This document shows, one piece after another, positions 1-10,671 of a DNA stretch of 64,000 nucleotides (within the stretch, counting starts at the first letter, position 1; every line of letters starts with the position of its first letter). Made by a program: the position numbers and the translations under genes. Source of the DNA: Erythrobasidium yunnanense. Taxonomy: Eukaryota; Basidiomycota; Cystobasidiomycetes; Erythrobasidiales; Erythrobasidiaceae. The notes under the pieces were generated by a model. The model was given only the letters and a program-made list of their open reading frames with translations. It had not been told where the DNA came from and did no database searches. Where the stretch lies: NCBI GenBank assembly GCA_001600175.1, contig BCJC01000002.1, positions 1,370,318 to 1,434,317 of the forward strand. The letters are read 5' to 3'.

Positions 1-146
1 CACGGATAGCGAGGGAAGAAGGCTTCTCTACCCTCTTTCGAGGAGTCTTGCCGAGGATAATGTGGATCAGTATAGGCGGAGCTATCTTCTTGGGAGTCTA
101 CGAGCGAGCGAAGCAGACACTTGTTCTCAAGAATGTGCTCGCATAG
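1..146 (+). CDS. PET8: Mitochondrial S-adenosylmethionine carrier, C-terminal end (partial)
   Basis: Only the last 47 codons are in the window (frame starting at base 3, stop TAG 144-146); the gene begins upstream of the window. The residues are typical of the last repeat of an SLC25 mitochondrial carrier: an [13 protein letters not shown] block followed by [15 protein letters not shown], then a short charged tail. The GxxPRxMWISxGGAIFLGxYE pattern is what I know from the yeast Pet8 / human SLC25A26 S-adenosylmethionine carriers, which import SAM into the matrix for methylation and lipoate/biotin synthesis. Assignment to the carrier superfamily is firm; assignment to the SAM carrier rests on this short stretch. 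It faces the TRK gene tail to tail, with 159 bases between the stops. Confidence 0.72.
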   Translation, partial: RIAREEGFSTLFRGVLPRIMWISIGGAIFLGVYERAKQTLVLKNVLA

Positions 147-305
147 ACATAATCAAGAATTCGATGCTCCCTTGCCTGTATTACCTAACCGAGCATGAAC
201 CTAGATATGCAATAGATGTGTACACCAACCAGAAAGATAGAGAGCAGCAGTATACAAATACCAAGATGAGAACGTCTAGAAAGTGCGTACAGAATAGCTA
301 CATGA

Positions 306-3300
306 TTATGAGGTTTTCCCAAGAGCAGTCTTGCTCGTCCCTTCCGATGATGTCTCATGACTGCTGATGCGATTCATGGGATACTCTTCAGCGCTTGAGG
401 ACGTGGCTGACCCCGGTAGATCCGAGAGGGATGGTGCTGCTGAGTATACAGTCGCTAAAAAGCCATTGAGGCCAGTAGCTGGAGGCTTTGGCGTAGGCGG
501 GTTCTGAGCGAAAGAGATAGAAGGTGAAGAAGCGCTATCTTTGCGTTTGTGAGACCGCTGAGCGCTGGAAGTATTACTTGACATCTTTCGCGGACGAGAA
601 GAGCCTTCCATGGGTTCTCTAGACTGGAACTTCCTGATCTTGCCTCCGCTTCCAGCTGTCTCCTGCCGCTGAGGATGAGATCCTGTCTGTGCTTGAGCTG
701 CATTGTCGGATGAGGGCATGGATACAGACATCGTTCTCCTGCGTCCCGGTACATCGCTTGGTGCACCATGCAGAGCTTCAAGATCGCTTGGTAGCAGAAT
801 AGATCGACTATGTATGGGGAAATATCAGCACAAATACGCCTGCGATAAGCGTAAAGCTAGCACGCACTCAATAGCCACGGGCAACCCGCGATGGCGTCCT
901 CGGATCATGACAGCGCAAAGGATGAGCTTGGAAAGCCTTCTGAAGTCGCCGCAAAGAGAATAATTTGCCTTCATCCGAAAGGATCAGCTATGCTCCCGGA
1001 GAGAACGGATGTTATCACGAACAGTAGGTGTGCCTAGCGACAAGCCGACAGTTCCGTATGCCGATACCAGCTCAAACAGAATGGTGAAGACATTGAAGTA
1101 GGCATCGGTGTCGCGGTCGTCGATGTTGTGCCTTTCCACTATGCAGACTGTGGAAAGAGACACGCTGATGTGAGCCATGTCTTACGTGTTGATCCAAGTG
1201 AAGTGCCTTACTAGCCCAAAGAGCAAATGCGAGCCACCAGATATCGAAAGCCAGCTGTTTGCGAGCGTGGTGAGCTAGAGAAGCATGACATGCCGATCAG
1301 AGGGAGATGATACTTCGCAAGAACAAGTATTACATACCAAAGTAGCTTCCAGCTTTATGATCCCGCTCAAAGTCAGCCTCGATGTCGGAGTCCGTGTCGT
1401 CTTCCGTGAATACACCCCTGTACTTCCCAATCAGCATGCTACCCTCAGAAAGATCCAACCTCCTGAACTTACATTGATCGTTCCTCGTAGACGTTGGTGC
1501 TTCGTACAGACATGGCGATAGGATAGACAGCGATATACCTGCGAAGTATTGTCAGCAGGTATACTGGAGTAATGCGAATTTAGATACTCACATCATCACC
1601 ACATACAGCACTTTGAGTGCCGGGGCTGTTTCCGCGAGAGGAACGATAGCAAACCCGGCCGCACGCACTGCGAATGCTTGGAAGAGGCCGTCTATAATCC
1701 TCACACCAGCGGGCAGGGCTTCGATGACTGGTGTTCCGATGTCCAGAACCAAGAAACCGACAAGATCGGTCAGGTTCAGAACTACAAGCATGAATACTAA
1801 GATCCAAGTTTGGTGAGAGGGGAAAAGATAGATGAAGCAGCGTCGAGGGTGATCTAAGAGGAATTGGAGTGTCTCATTGAAGCGGCTCTTCTTGGGAGTC
1901 ACTTTGCTCATTGTCCAGATGACAAAGCGGAGGAAGACGGGAAGAGCTGTGTTTCCAGCCAGGATCAGGAAGCCTACAGTCAAGACCCAGCCATAAGTCC
2001 GCTGGAAGGGGACCATGGACTCGTCCAGAAGTGAAGTGCCGGTGTTGGTGTATGCCGAGATGACGTTGAAGGCGGCATACCATCCTCCATGGTTATTTGC
2101 TGTACCCTGGTCTGGCGTAAAGAGCCAGCGATAGTTGTATTGAAAGATAGGGGCAAAGATGACGATGGGTATGAGCTGGACTAGCATCCAATACAGGCCG
2201 ACAATCTTAAGGAGAGCGGAAAGTGCCTGCGTCGAAAGGGTCAGTAGAGTCCTTTTGCTTGCCTGATAGTACCTAGCTGGCCCACCCGATATTCGACACC
2301 TCCCAACTCATCTCTCTGGGCGGATGTCAAGCTATAGAAACGAGAATTACGGCCAACGACAGCATCGAAGCTGATGTAGCTGACGGCTTTCGTAGGTCCA
2401 GCTGCGAAATTCGACAGACCGCCCTGCGAGTGCACACTCTGCAAAGTAGTCGTACGTGTGAATTCTAGATTATTGCTGTTGTTGGGCCCCGTAGTATTGC
2501 CCCTGGAAGCCAGTCTATCTCGTGCTGCGCTAGCAACGATCTTGACAGGATTTGGGAAGCCTCCAAATCCAGATGTCATGGCAGTGTTTCTGGTGATGGT
2601 GCGGGGCATGTTGTCGCTGTTGAAAGTCCTCGTAGGCTCGAGACTGACTCCAACGCGTCGAGACAGGGCTGTAACGGCGACTTCGTTAGCCAGTCTGTAT
2701 CGCGAAAACAGCCGTTATGCTGCTCACTTGGTTCAAGAGGGATACCTGTACGTCTTCTCATGGTATCTGGTCCTCCCATACTACCTATATGAGGCAGAGC
2801 AGTCGAGTGTGCAGCGTTTCTAGTAATAGTAGGCTCTCTGATCTCGATAGTCTGCGTTCGAGGGAAGTGTTTGACGTTCTTGACAGGAGGAGCAGAGTCG
2901 GCAGTGCCACCTCTTGGTGGGTCCATTGTGCGAACGCGCTTGAATGACTTGTCTGTAAGACGTGTAGCATCGATCGCTGGCTCGCTTGCTCTCCTGAACT
3001 TTCTTCGAGATGCTTGTTGCTGAGCAACATCTTCGTCTTCCTCGTTATCTGAGCTCTGCGAGCTTGTTTCTGCCTCCTCTTCGACGTCCCCATTCGACAG
3101 CTGAGTTCGGTGGGCCGATCGCGCACCGAGAGCATCCCCTACTGTAGCTGGCAGACTGACCCGTCGAGCACGAGGTGAGGCCTGCTCCACGATCTGAATT
3201 CTGTTGTTTGCCCTTGGACTGGAAGGAGGAGTTACTGTTCTAACGGGAAAATTGGGCTCCTGCGGGGTCATTTCTTGTGGACTATCTGACCGCGTCACTG

Positions 3301-4537
3301 TGGTGCCCAGCATGTTTCCATCGTTACTAGACATGTCTTGTGGCTGAGACTGTGCTGCCGTGTCAAGCGATCTTCGCGCCTCTCCTTGCGGACCATCATC
3401 CGACAGGAACCCTCCCACATTCATTTGGTTGACCCTGACTGGCGTATCTATCCTTCTGATCATATCCACGCGCAACTTATCTCGCTTGCGTTTCTTCGCC
3501 GGTTTCTCAGCCGGAGCAGACGGTATCAGAGTAGGTGATCCAGACCTCCATCCGTTTCTGGTATTTCTAGCAGGTCCAGCAGTAGTCTCAGTCTTGTCCT
3601 CGCGATCCTGCGCATGCTTCTTCTCGTTACTGAAACCATGCATGATGTTGTGGTAGAAGCGGGCTTGTCTTTCCTTCTCCTCGGCTTCCTCTACATCTCG
3701 TACACGCTTGCGGGCTCGTGGATCCGTCTTGACCATCACCTCGAAGCGCTTCTTGAAGAATTGTCTTCGCATTGCAATCGTGATCAGGCTCACAAAGGAC
3801 TGTTTATTAAGACAAATATGAGCCTCGGCCGCAGCTTCATATGCTAATGTTGCTTGAGAACACTTACCGTACTGCCTATGCACATGAGGAAGAACGCGAT
3901 GCCTTGCTGCCTGCGATTGATGGTCTCCATAAGAAGAGGATTGAGGCCTGTCATACAGATCCGCATCAGTCTTCCGACAATCTGAGCGAGTTGCTAGCAT
4001 TGGTCTTCAACATACCGCACACAGTCATTGAGGAAACAGATAGTGTCAAGATCTGCATTACGGAGATTGGTTGCATTAGCCAGTATTGCGCAACCTTCAC
4101 CGAGGCAGTAGTCGCTCACATCGACAAAGTCGTGATCTCCAGTATCTATCGCCCACATGATACCTGCGAAGATGAGCGGGGTGAAGGTAAAGACGATGAG
4201 GTGAACTCTGTTCGTTCGCATGGCATCAGTTTCGCCAGCTTCTTCGAGCATACGATTGCCATGTACCTATAGAAGTTTAGATGGCCTGCACAGAGCGATG
4301 CGAACGTATCAGACACTGCATTTGCAAGGAGACGGGGTCAAGCGGTACGCCCTTACTTCCGACCCAAGCGAGCGAGGCTTTCCAGACTTCGAGCATCTTT
4401 CGTGTCATTGATTCTTTGTAGCTTGGAGGCTGCGACGCTGCTTCATCGGTCCCATGGCTGTCATTGCCGCTTTCGTTGCTCGTTGATTGCTGCAGCTGCT
4501 GGCTTGTCTCTGCGTCCATGCCGTCTGCATGGTTCAT
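306..4537 (-). CDS. TRK1: TRK-family high-affinity potassium transporter
   Basis: Plasma-membrane K+ uptake protein of the fungal TRK/HKT family, about 1,150 residues, reconstructed over roughly 14 exons. The N-terminal part gives NFYRVHL, TPLIFAGIMWA and VSSMTVCGL (first pore region), then FLMCIGS and MRRQFFKKRFE. A long hydrophilic cytosolic loop rich in Ser, Arg and Asp follows (about 4000-2650). The second half carries SYISFDAVVGRNS, DELGGVEYR, LYPIAMSVRSTNVYEERS, EDDTDSDIE, FDIWWLAFALWA, VSAYGTVGLSLG and CAVMIRGRHRGLPVAID, all hallmarks of fungal Trk proteins. The C-terminal 150 residues are Ser-rich and disordered. The start ATG at 4537 is the first Met of an open exon with no better upstream choice. 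A gene-sized hydrophilic loop between membrane blocks is normal for fungal Trk. Exact ends of some small exons remain uncertain; the family call does not. Confidence 0.93.
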
Positions 4538-4982
4538 ACCCTACAAGCTCAAGAGCTGTAGTACTTGTCGTATCGCTTCTCGTTTCACCCTTCGTTCTTG
4601 CGCAGATTTTGGCGTCGAGTAGAACAGCGGTGCGATTTGTCCGAATCTGTCGTAATATGCGATTTTCCGACTTTCGAATTCAAGTCGCAAGGATCAAGAC
4701 GTAAAGTAAGAAGAGAAACCAGGATCACCGAGTTGGCAGCTGCCCAAACTGCCTCCCCTGACTTTGGGCTGTTCCGCCAAGTGCAATGACACCCCTTTGA
4801 CCTTGATGAAGGGATACGGGAAGCAGTCATACGAGACGAGAAGAGATAAGCAGCAGAGCATTGCATGTTTACATCTACTACGACAACACCATCACTCCAA
4901 CTTAACCCTTTTCCTTTTCCCGATTCTTCATGCACGATGCTTAGTGAAAGAGCTGCTTGACTGATGCAGCGGGAGACAACCT
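4538..4982. other. Spacer between TRK and the next upstream gene
   Basis: This 445-base stretch lies upstream of the TRK start and downstream of the stop of the 4983-6603 gene, both on the minus strand, so it should hold the TRK promoter and the terminator of its neighbour. Open frames here are short and do not resemble known proteins. I see no RNA gene or repeat in it. Confidence 0.6.
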
Positions 4983-6603
4983 TCAATCCATACCTTCTTC
5001 TCCTTCGTCCTGTGCCTCTTCTTCATCGTCCTGCACTCCCTTCTGGAATCCAAACTGGACGGGATCTCTCCAATCCAAGTATTTCCTCAATTTCTTCGTC
5101 TTCTCACTCTCACAGAGCATATTCTCAATTTCCTGAATGTTCAAATGCGGGTTCTTGCTCTGGAACCAAGTCTCTATTCCATTCGACTCTCCATCCATTT
5201 TATGGCCTTCGTTCTGCTCGATTATACCCGGTGCGAAGTTCAGCACGAACCCACCTTCCATCATGGGCTTCTTGTTCTTCTTAGTGATTGTGTTGAGACC
5301 TTTTAAGATTAGCACGACGTGCTTTGAGCGCACGCGCATAGGCCAATCCAGCTGGAGATATTTGATAGACTTGATAGCGCATAGATCTTTCAAGATTGAC
5401 GAGTCGTCTATCTCAAGGTATGGAAGAATGAGTTTGGTGAGTGGTTTCGATTTGTTCATGTTTAACAAGTAGGCTTTCAATTGCGAGATGCGGAATGTCG
5501 GATGGATCTTGCCAGTCTTGTAGACATAGTCAGAGGGAGAGACTTCCCACTGCATGTCCAGTTCTTGTAGAGAGTATAGCTTCATAAGAAGCGGGAGGTA
5601 CATTGCGGGATGAATAGCTGAAGAAGGAGAAGTGTCTCCTACGTAGATATGGAGACGGCGAAGAGATCCTCCTAACCACTTGCCTATAGCTTGTAAGGTC
5701 TCGGTAGAGGGATGGAAGAGCGTAGAAGAAGTTTTGCCCTTTTGGTGACTGAGCTCGACGTTGAGATGTGTGATTTCGGATGGAGGCTTGGAAGCGAAGA
5801 AAAGATCAAGCTCATCTGCGCTCGCGAAAGAAGCAATGCCTTGGTCAATTTGTACGAGATGCACCGAAGGTATGTCTGCTTTGTCACTGTCTGTTTTCTT
5901 GTTTTTCTTGCTCGATTTGGCTTTCTTCGAGTTGGATGAAGAAGATGAAGATTTGGTCTGAGTCGATGACTTGGAGGAAGATGATGATGATGAAGAAGAA
6001 GCTGTACTTTTGACCTTCTTTGGTTTCTGTGAGGCTAGTTGCTTGGCTTCTTCAGCCAGCTCCTCATCATCCAGAGGTTTTCCCCAAAAATCAGTCTGTC
6101 TAAGCTTTGTTCCAGTTTTGGCCTTGTTCTTCTTTACTTGTGAGGGAGGAAGGTAGTCATCGTCGGAGTCCGCGTTGTTTACCTGTAGCATCATAGAAGT
6201 TGGGTCAGCCAGGGTCCGTGCGGGCACTCTGAGGTTGAAAGAGCTTAACTTGAAGCGCTACGATCTGGAAATACGTATCTTCTGCATTGTTATCGAACTC
6301 CGATAGCTTGATTGTGTTATCGAGGTCAAACTGCGAAAGGTCAGGAGCTGATGTAAAACCTCTAATCAGTCTCCTGTCAGTACAGTCGCGTTAGAAATCC
6401 AATTGACAGATGTAGTCCAGACGGATATCATCGACTCTTGCGTTCAAATGGTCGGACAGAGCTGCCTTGATTCCGCGGATCTGCAAACAGAACATGAACG
6501 CGTTGATCCAGCCAGATTGAGCGAGGTAAAGTACAGTCGCATATTTCTTGAGTGTCAGCGTCCATTCGTTGTCAGCGTCTTTGAGCCTGACAATGACCTC
6601 CAT
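4983..6603 (-). CDS. Unknown protein: ubiquitin-like start, Ser/Lys linker, LRR-like C-terminus
   Basis: I do not recognise this protein. The first exon starts with MEVIVRLKDADNEW; after a small intron it continues TIRGIKAALSDHLNARVDDI, which looks like the beta-hairpin and helix of a ubiquitin-like fold. A second intron near 6370-6420 has an uncertain acceptor. After NTIKLSEFDNNAEDTYFQI a third intron (about 6190-6265) joins VNNADSDDDYLPPSQ, so the apparent Met at 6227 lies inside that intron. Then comes a low-complexity stretch of Ser and Lys repeats (about 5880-6010). The last 290 residues contain repeated LxxLxL-type segments (SLRRLHIYV, LQELDMQW, LTKLILPYLEI, IKYLQLDW) like irregular leucine-rich repeats, ending in an acidic tail rich in Asp and Glu. 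Probably a nuclear or cytosolic scaffold; no enzymatic motif is visible. Its 5' end is 281 bases from the divergent lactate dehydrogenase. Confidence 0.6.
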
Positions 6604-6884
6604 GGTCCTGGCCAGAGGTCATTCGCAGAGGGAGAAAGGACAAGGTGCATGATGGAGTTCAGCTTCAGCTCAAATCTCAGATGTATAACAATTGATCCAA
6701 AGCAAAGACGATCCTGAAGACTCTTCTAACTCTCTGATAGAGACTGACTTTCAGGAAACCTTTACCTGGTCTCTCCGCCGGCTGTCGGCGTACCATTCTC
6801 CCGCGGATCTCATTGGACACTATCGCTTGAAGAACCTGACTGCTGCCTCCTTCTATCTTATAACATATTGACATACATTCCATC

Positions 6885-9126
6885 ATGGCCACATCTTCCA
6901 GCGCAGCCGGCGTCGCATTGAAGCCAGAACAAGTTGCGAAACACAGCACAAAGAACGATTGCTGGGTCATCATCCATGGCAAGCTTGGCCGCATTGCTGT
7001 TGTATATGCCTCTAACGAGTGTTTACAGGCAAAGCATATGATGTTACGGGTCCGTCTGATATATGCTATCCATAAGCGAGCCGAGCTGACTTCCGAGATA
7101 CAGAATTCATGCCTGAAGCACGTTACCTACTCCCTTCCTACTCGTTCGCACATACATCTAACATAGTTTTATAGCATCCCGGCGGTCCATCCATCATTCT
7201 GAAATATGCAGGTGAGACAAAGAAGTCACGCGGCGGCCCCGACATGGCGCAGGCTGACATTGTACAATTACAGGCAGAGATGCTACAGCAGCATTCGACC
7301 CTGTGCACCCACCGTGCGACACCTCTCTTAGCATAACGCGAGAGGAAAGCAGCTAATTATGCAATCTAGCGGCACCCTCGAGCAGTACCTACCGAAAGAC
7401 AAGCATAAAGGCACTGTAGACATGAAGGGCGTAAAGACGGAAGAAGCAGAGCTCTCGGAAGCGGATAAGGAGCGACAAGGTCGCTTGACCAACAAACCAC
7501 CTCTTAGCGAGTGCCTGTCATTGCACGATTTCGAGACTGTCGCGAAAGAGACCGTAAGTAATCTCAAGCGTTCGATCAGCCTACCCAACTGATCAGTATG
7601 TATATGTAATTCACAGATGACCCAAGCGGCCTGGGCGTACTACTCTTCAGGAGCAGACGATGAAGTCACTATGCGCGAGAACCACGTCGCATACCAAAGA
7701 CTCTGGTTTAGGCCTCGTATCTTGCGCGACGTCACGGATGTCGACTTCTCCACGACCGTACGTTGAGAACCACGAGTAAATATAAGCCTGAGCTCAACCT
7801 GAGAATCCGTTGTTCTCGCAGATGCTCGGCACCAAAGTCTCTATCCCCATCTATATCACCGCGACAGCTCTCGGCAAGCTTGGTCATCCAGACGGGGAGA
7901 AGAACCTTACATGGGCAGCTGCAAAACACGATGTCATCCAGATGATTCCCACGCTCGCATCCTGTTCTTTCGACGAGATCCGGGAGGCTGCTGTCGATTC
8001 GCAGACACAGTGGATGCAGCTTTATGTCAATAAGGATAGGGAGATCACGAAGAAGATCGTACAGAAGGCAGAAGCTGTGGGCATCAAAGGGCTCTTCATC
8101 AGTACGCCGCACGTCCGAAGCGAATTCTCGTGAGCTAATGAATGTATGCCGTTTCCAGCCGTCGATGCTCCCCAACTTGGCCGAAGAGAAAAAGACATGC
8201 GAATGAAGTTCGCCGACCAGGGTTCTGAAGTACAACAAGGCGACGGCAGTGTTGATCGTTCTCAAGGAGCAGCGAGAGCAATCTCTTCATTCATTGACCC
8301 TGCCCTGTCATGGAAGGATATGGAGTGGTTCAAGTCTATCACGAAGATGCCGCTCATCCTAAAGGGTGTACAATGCTGGGAGGATGCGGTAAAAGCTGCA
8401 GAAATGGGCTTGCAAGGCGTTGTCCTTTCGAACCACGGGTGCGCACCTATCTCCCCGCGTTCCAAATTAGTGAGCTGGTGAGCTGACTGGTCTTAACAGC
8501 GGTCGCCAACTGGACTTTGCGAGATCCGGCATCGAGGTGCTCGTCGAAGTAGTCGATGCTCTGAAAGAACGCAATCTCTGGTCCGACAAGTTCGAAGTCT
8601 ACATCGACGGAGGTGTACGCCGTGCAGGGGACGTATTGAAGGCTATCGCTCTAGGCGCAAAAGGAGTAGGTATCGGAAGACCTTTCTTATATGCTTATTC
8701 GGCATACGGAACGGAGGGTGTCAATAGAGCTATCCAGCTGGTGAGTAGTCATCCGCTGTTTTAAGGGAGCGTGGAAAGAAGGTTGGCTGACTGTCTGGTC
8801 TGAAAACAGCTTAAGGACGAAATGGAGATGAATATGCGCTTGATTGGTGCACCCAGCATCGCAGACTTGACACCAGACATGGTCGTACGTGTTACTTTAT
8901 GCTTTGACGGGCTTGATGTCTGACACTACATGCTTCTTCAGGACGCATCCGCCATTAAGTACCGCAACATCGGCATGACCGAGTAAGACTATCTTCCACG
9001 CATTCCGAGGGTGAAATAAGCTTATGTCATCTTTCTTGTGTGTGCAGGGACAAGCTCTTCTTCCAAAACTACGAGAGTCTACGCGCACGCGAGTTTTCCA
9101 GACCTCAGCCGCGCAGCAAACTTTAG
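6885..9126 (+). CDS. CYB2: L-lactate dehydrogenase (cytochrome), flavocytochrome b2 type
   Basis: Thirteen exons sum to 1,527 bases, 508 residues, in frame. Residues 10-80 form a cytochrome b5 haem domain (KHSTKNDCWVIIHGKAYDVT, FMPEHPGGPSIILKYAGRDA) with both haem histidines. The rest is the FMN-binding alpha-hydroxyacid oxidase barrel: IPIYITATALGKLGHP, TVDAPQLGRREKDMR, LSNHGGRQLDFA (catalytic His/Arg region), YIDGGVRRAGDVLKA and GVGIGRPFLYA. The family oxidises L-lactate to pyruvate and passes electrons to cytochrome c. Two splices (6979-7028 and 7118-7174) need GC donors, and exon 3 is only 14 bases; both are dictated by the conserved b5 sequence. The predicted N-terminus (MATSSSAAGVALKPEQ) goes straight into the b5 domain, with no visible mitochondrial presequence, unlike yeast Cyb2. 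Another 2-hydroxyacid as substrate is possible. Confidence 0.93.
6979..7028 (+). other. GC-AG intron 1 of the lactate dehydrogenase gene
   Basis: The donor reads G|GCAAGC and the acceptor TTTACAG|GC. Joining them gives IHGKAYDVT, the conserved cytochrome b5 motif. No GT donor nearby restores this frame. Length 50 bases. Confidence 0.75.
7118..7174 (+). other. GC-AG intron 3 of the lactate dehydrogenase gene
   Basis: The donor reads GAA|GCACGT and the acceptor TTTATAG|CAT. The join gives MPEHPGGPS, containing the haem-ligand HPGG motif. The nearest GT (7122) is in the wrong phase. Weaker donor match than intron 1, but the total exon length is divisible by three only with this site. Confidence 0.65.
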
Positions 9127-9686
9127 CCGCTGTGTATATGGCTCTCGTGTTTGGGCTTCAGCTTATGTAGGATAGAAGCTATGATTTGGGTAGGGGTACA
9201 GTGGTTTATGGAGCTTCGCTGTCTGTCGAATATATCGCGCTGCACCCTATCACTAGGCGATCGGTACATCTTACGGGTAGCGAAGCATACGTAGCAGCTT
9301 GAAGCTCCATAAAGAACAAATTGCTTTGTTGCATGGCGGCTTCGCATCGCGTCCCTCTCCACTACCAGCAACGATGAAGATTTCGCTGCTGAAATCGAGC
9401 AATTGGCGTTTCCACGATTTGGTCACAGAACCGCAGCAGCAAGATAACTGAAAGGATACCTGACAGAACCCTACTGCTGGCTCGGCCATGTGACGTCTGC
9501 GACATTCTGCCCCGCACAACTCGGCTGAGCGCAATAATAGTATCAGCGTCGTTGCGCCGTGTCTTCAGTCCTCTTCTTGGCACTCGACAATCTGCCTTGA
9601 TAGTTCCCGTCTTCTCCCTCTCGCTCGCCCATCCTTCCAAGTCATCGAGCTCGAAACACTTACACATTTTATTGTCTGACGCGGCC
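9127..9686. other. Spacer, promoter of the SnoaL-like gene
   Basis: This 560-base spacer separates two plus-strand genes. A frame open from 9552 runs into the next gene but begins with TTG, so it is probably leader rather than coding. Antisense frames here have no family resemblance. No RNA gene or repeat seen. Confidence 0.55.
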
Positions 9687-10401
9687 ATGTCCAATAAGCT
9701 CACTGTGCAGCTGGTCAAGCAGATCTTTGCGGGTCTCGGAGCTGGAAAGCCTGCCGAGTTCTTCAAGTACGTAGCGGACGACGTCAAGTGGGTAAGAAGT
9801 GCACTTTTTCTTCAAGGCTAGTCTGGTGTCTTCTTTGGTTCTTATTGATGATTACGCGCCCTCAGACCGTCACAAACCCAAAAGCCGAATATGCATCCCA
9901 TCCGCTTGCGGGGTATTACGAGAGTGTCGACGCCTTCAAGGAAGCCACATTCACGCCGCTCGGAGCCAAGTTAAACGTACGTCGCTGCGTAACACCTTTG
10001 CTTGCTGGTACACGAAGAATCAGCTGAGGGGGACGTGTTTTCTGCGCTATAGGAACAACTCTGCTTGAAGATGATTCACGAGCCAATCGTTGCGGACTCG
10101 ATGGGTGTCGTTGAGCTGCAGTCCGGTAAGAGTCGCTTCTGCAGCTTCCACATCTATCAGCTTGCAGCCTACTGAGACGGTCTTCCCTCCAAAGTCACTT
10201 CTGACGGCTCTGTACCCACTGGAAAGAATGGTGTCAAGTGCGCTGAGGGCATGTGTTCTTCTGGAATCAGACTGATCTTCTGCGCAAAGATTCGATAACA
10301 GATATACTTGGATCTTCGAGTGGGACGCAAAGAAGGAGAAGATCGTGCGCGTCAGGGCATACCTAGATTCGGCGATGGTCAAGGCGGTCATGGAAGATTG
10401 A
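9687..10401 (+). CDS. SnoaL/NTF2-fold protein of unknown substrate
   Basis: Five exons sum to 462 bases, 153 residues. The sequence has the shape of the small alpha+beta NTF2/SnoaL family: an N-terminal helix (LVKQIFAGLGAGKPAEFFKY), VADDVKW, HPLAGYYESVDAFKEA, SMGVVELQSDG, then the final strands NRYTWIFEW and KIVRVRAYLDSAMVKAV. This fold covers polyketide cyclases, ketosteroid isomerase-like enzymes and many proteins of unknown function in fungi, so no reaction can be named. Intron 3 ends at CTACTGAG and intron 4 uses GTGCGC; both are needed to recover SKVTSDG and GVKFDNRYTWIF in frame. The ATG at 9687 is the first in-frame ATG. It lies between lactate dehydrogenase and RAD23, all on the plus strand, with no obvious functional link. 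Confidence 0.8.
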
Positions 10402-10671
10402 AGAACATTCCTTGTATGTCTAAGGCATAGACTAGTCTGGAATATGTATGATTTAGGTTAGCGCATGTTGTTCTGTGCAGGTCTGGGCGGATCCATCGTT
10501 TGGCGGAAGCTTCACCGTATCAGCACGTCGGTTGTACGTCTTGCGCTTGACAAAGCATACGTCCCAGACTCTAGAAAGAAGCGGTCAGTCACAGCGTGGC
10601 GGCCTTGCAACACGTCGAGCCAGGTCCAGGGTACCGGTCTGCTTTGCACCATCATCAATATCCAGCAAACG

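Noticed and set aside
9552-9686. N-terminal extension of the SnoaL-like protein as a targeting peptide
   Set aside because: The frame opens with TTG and has no ATG before 9687.
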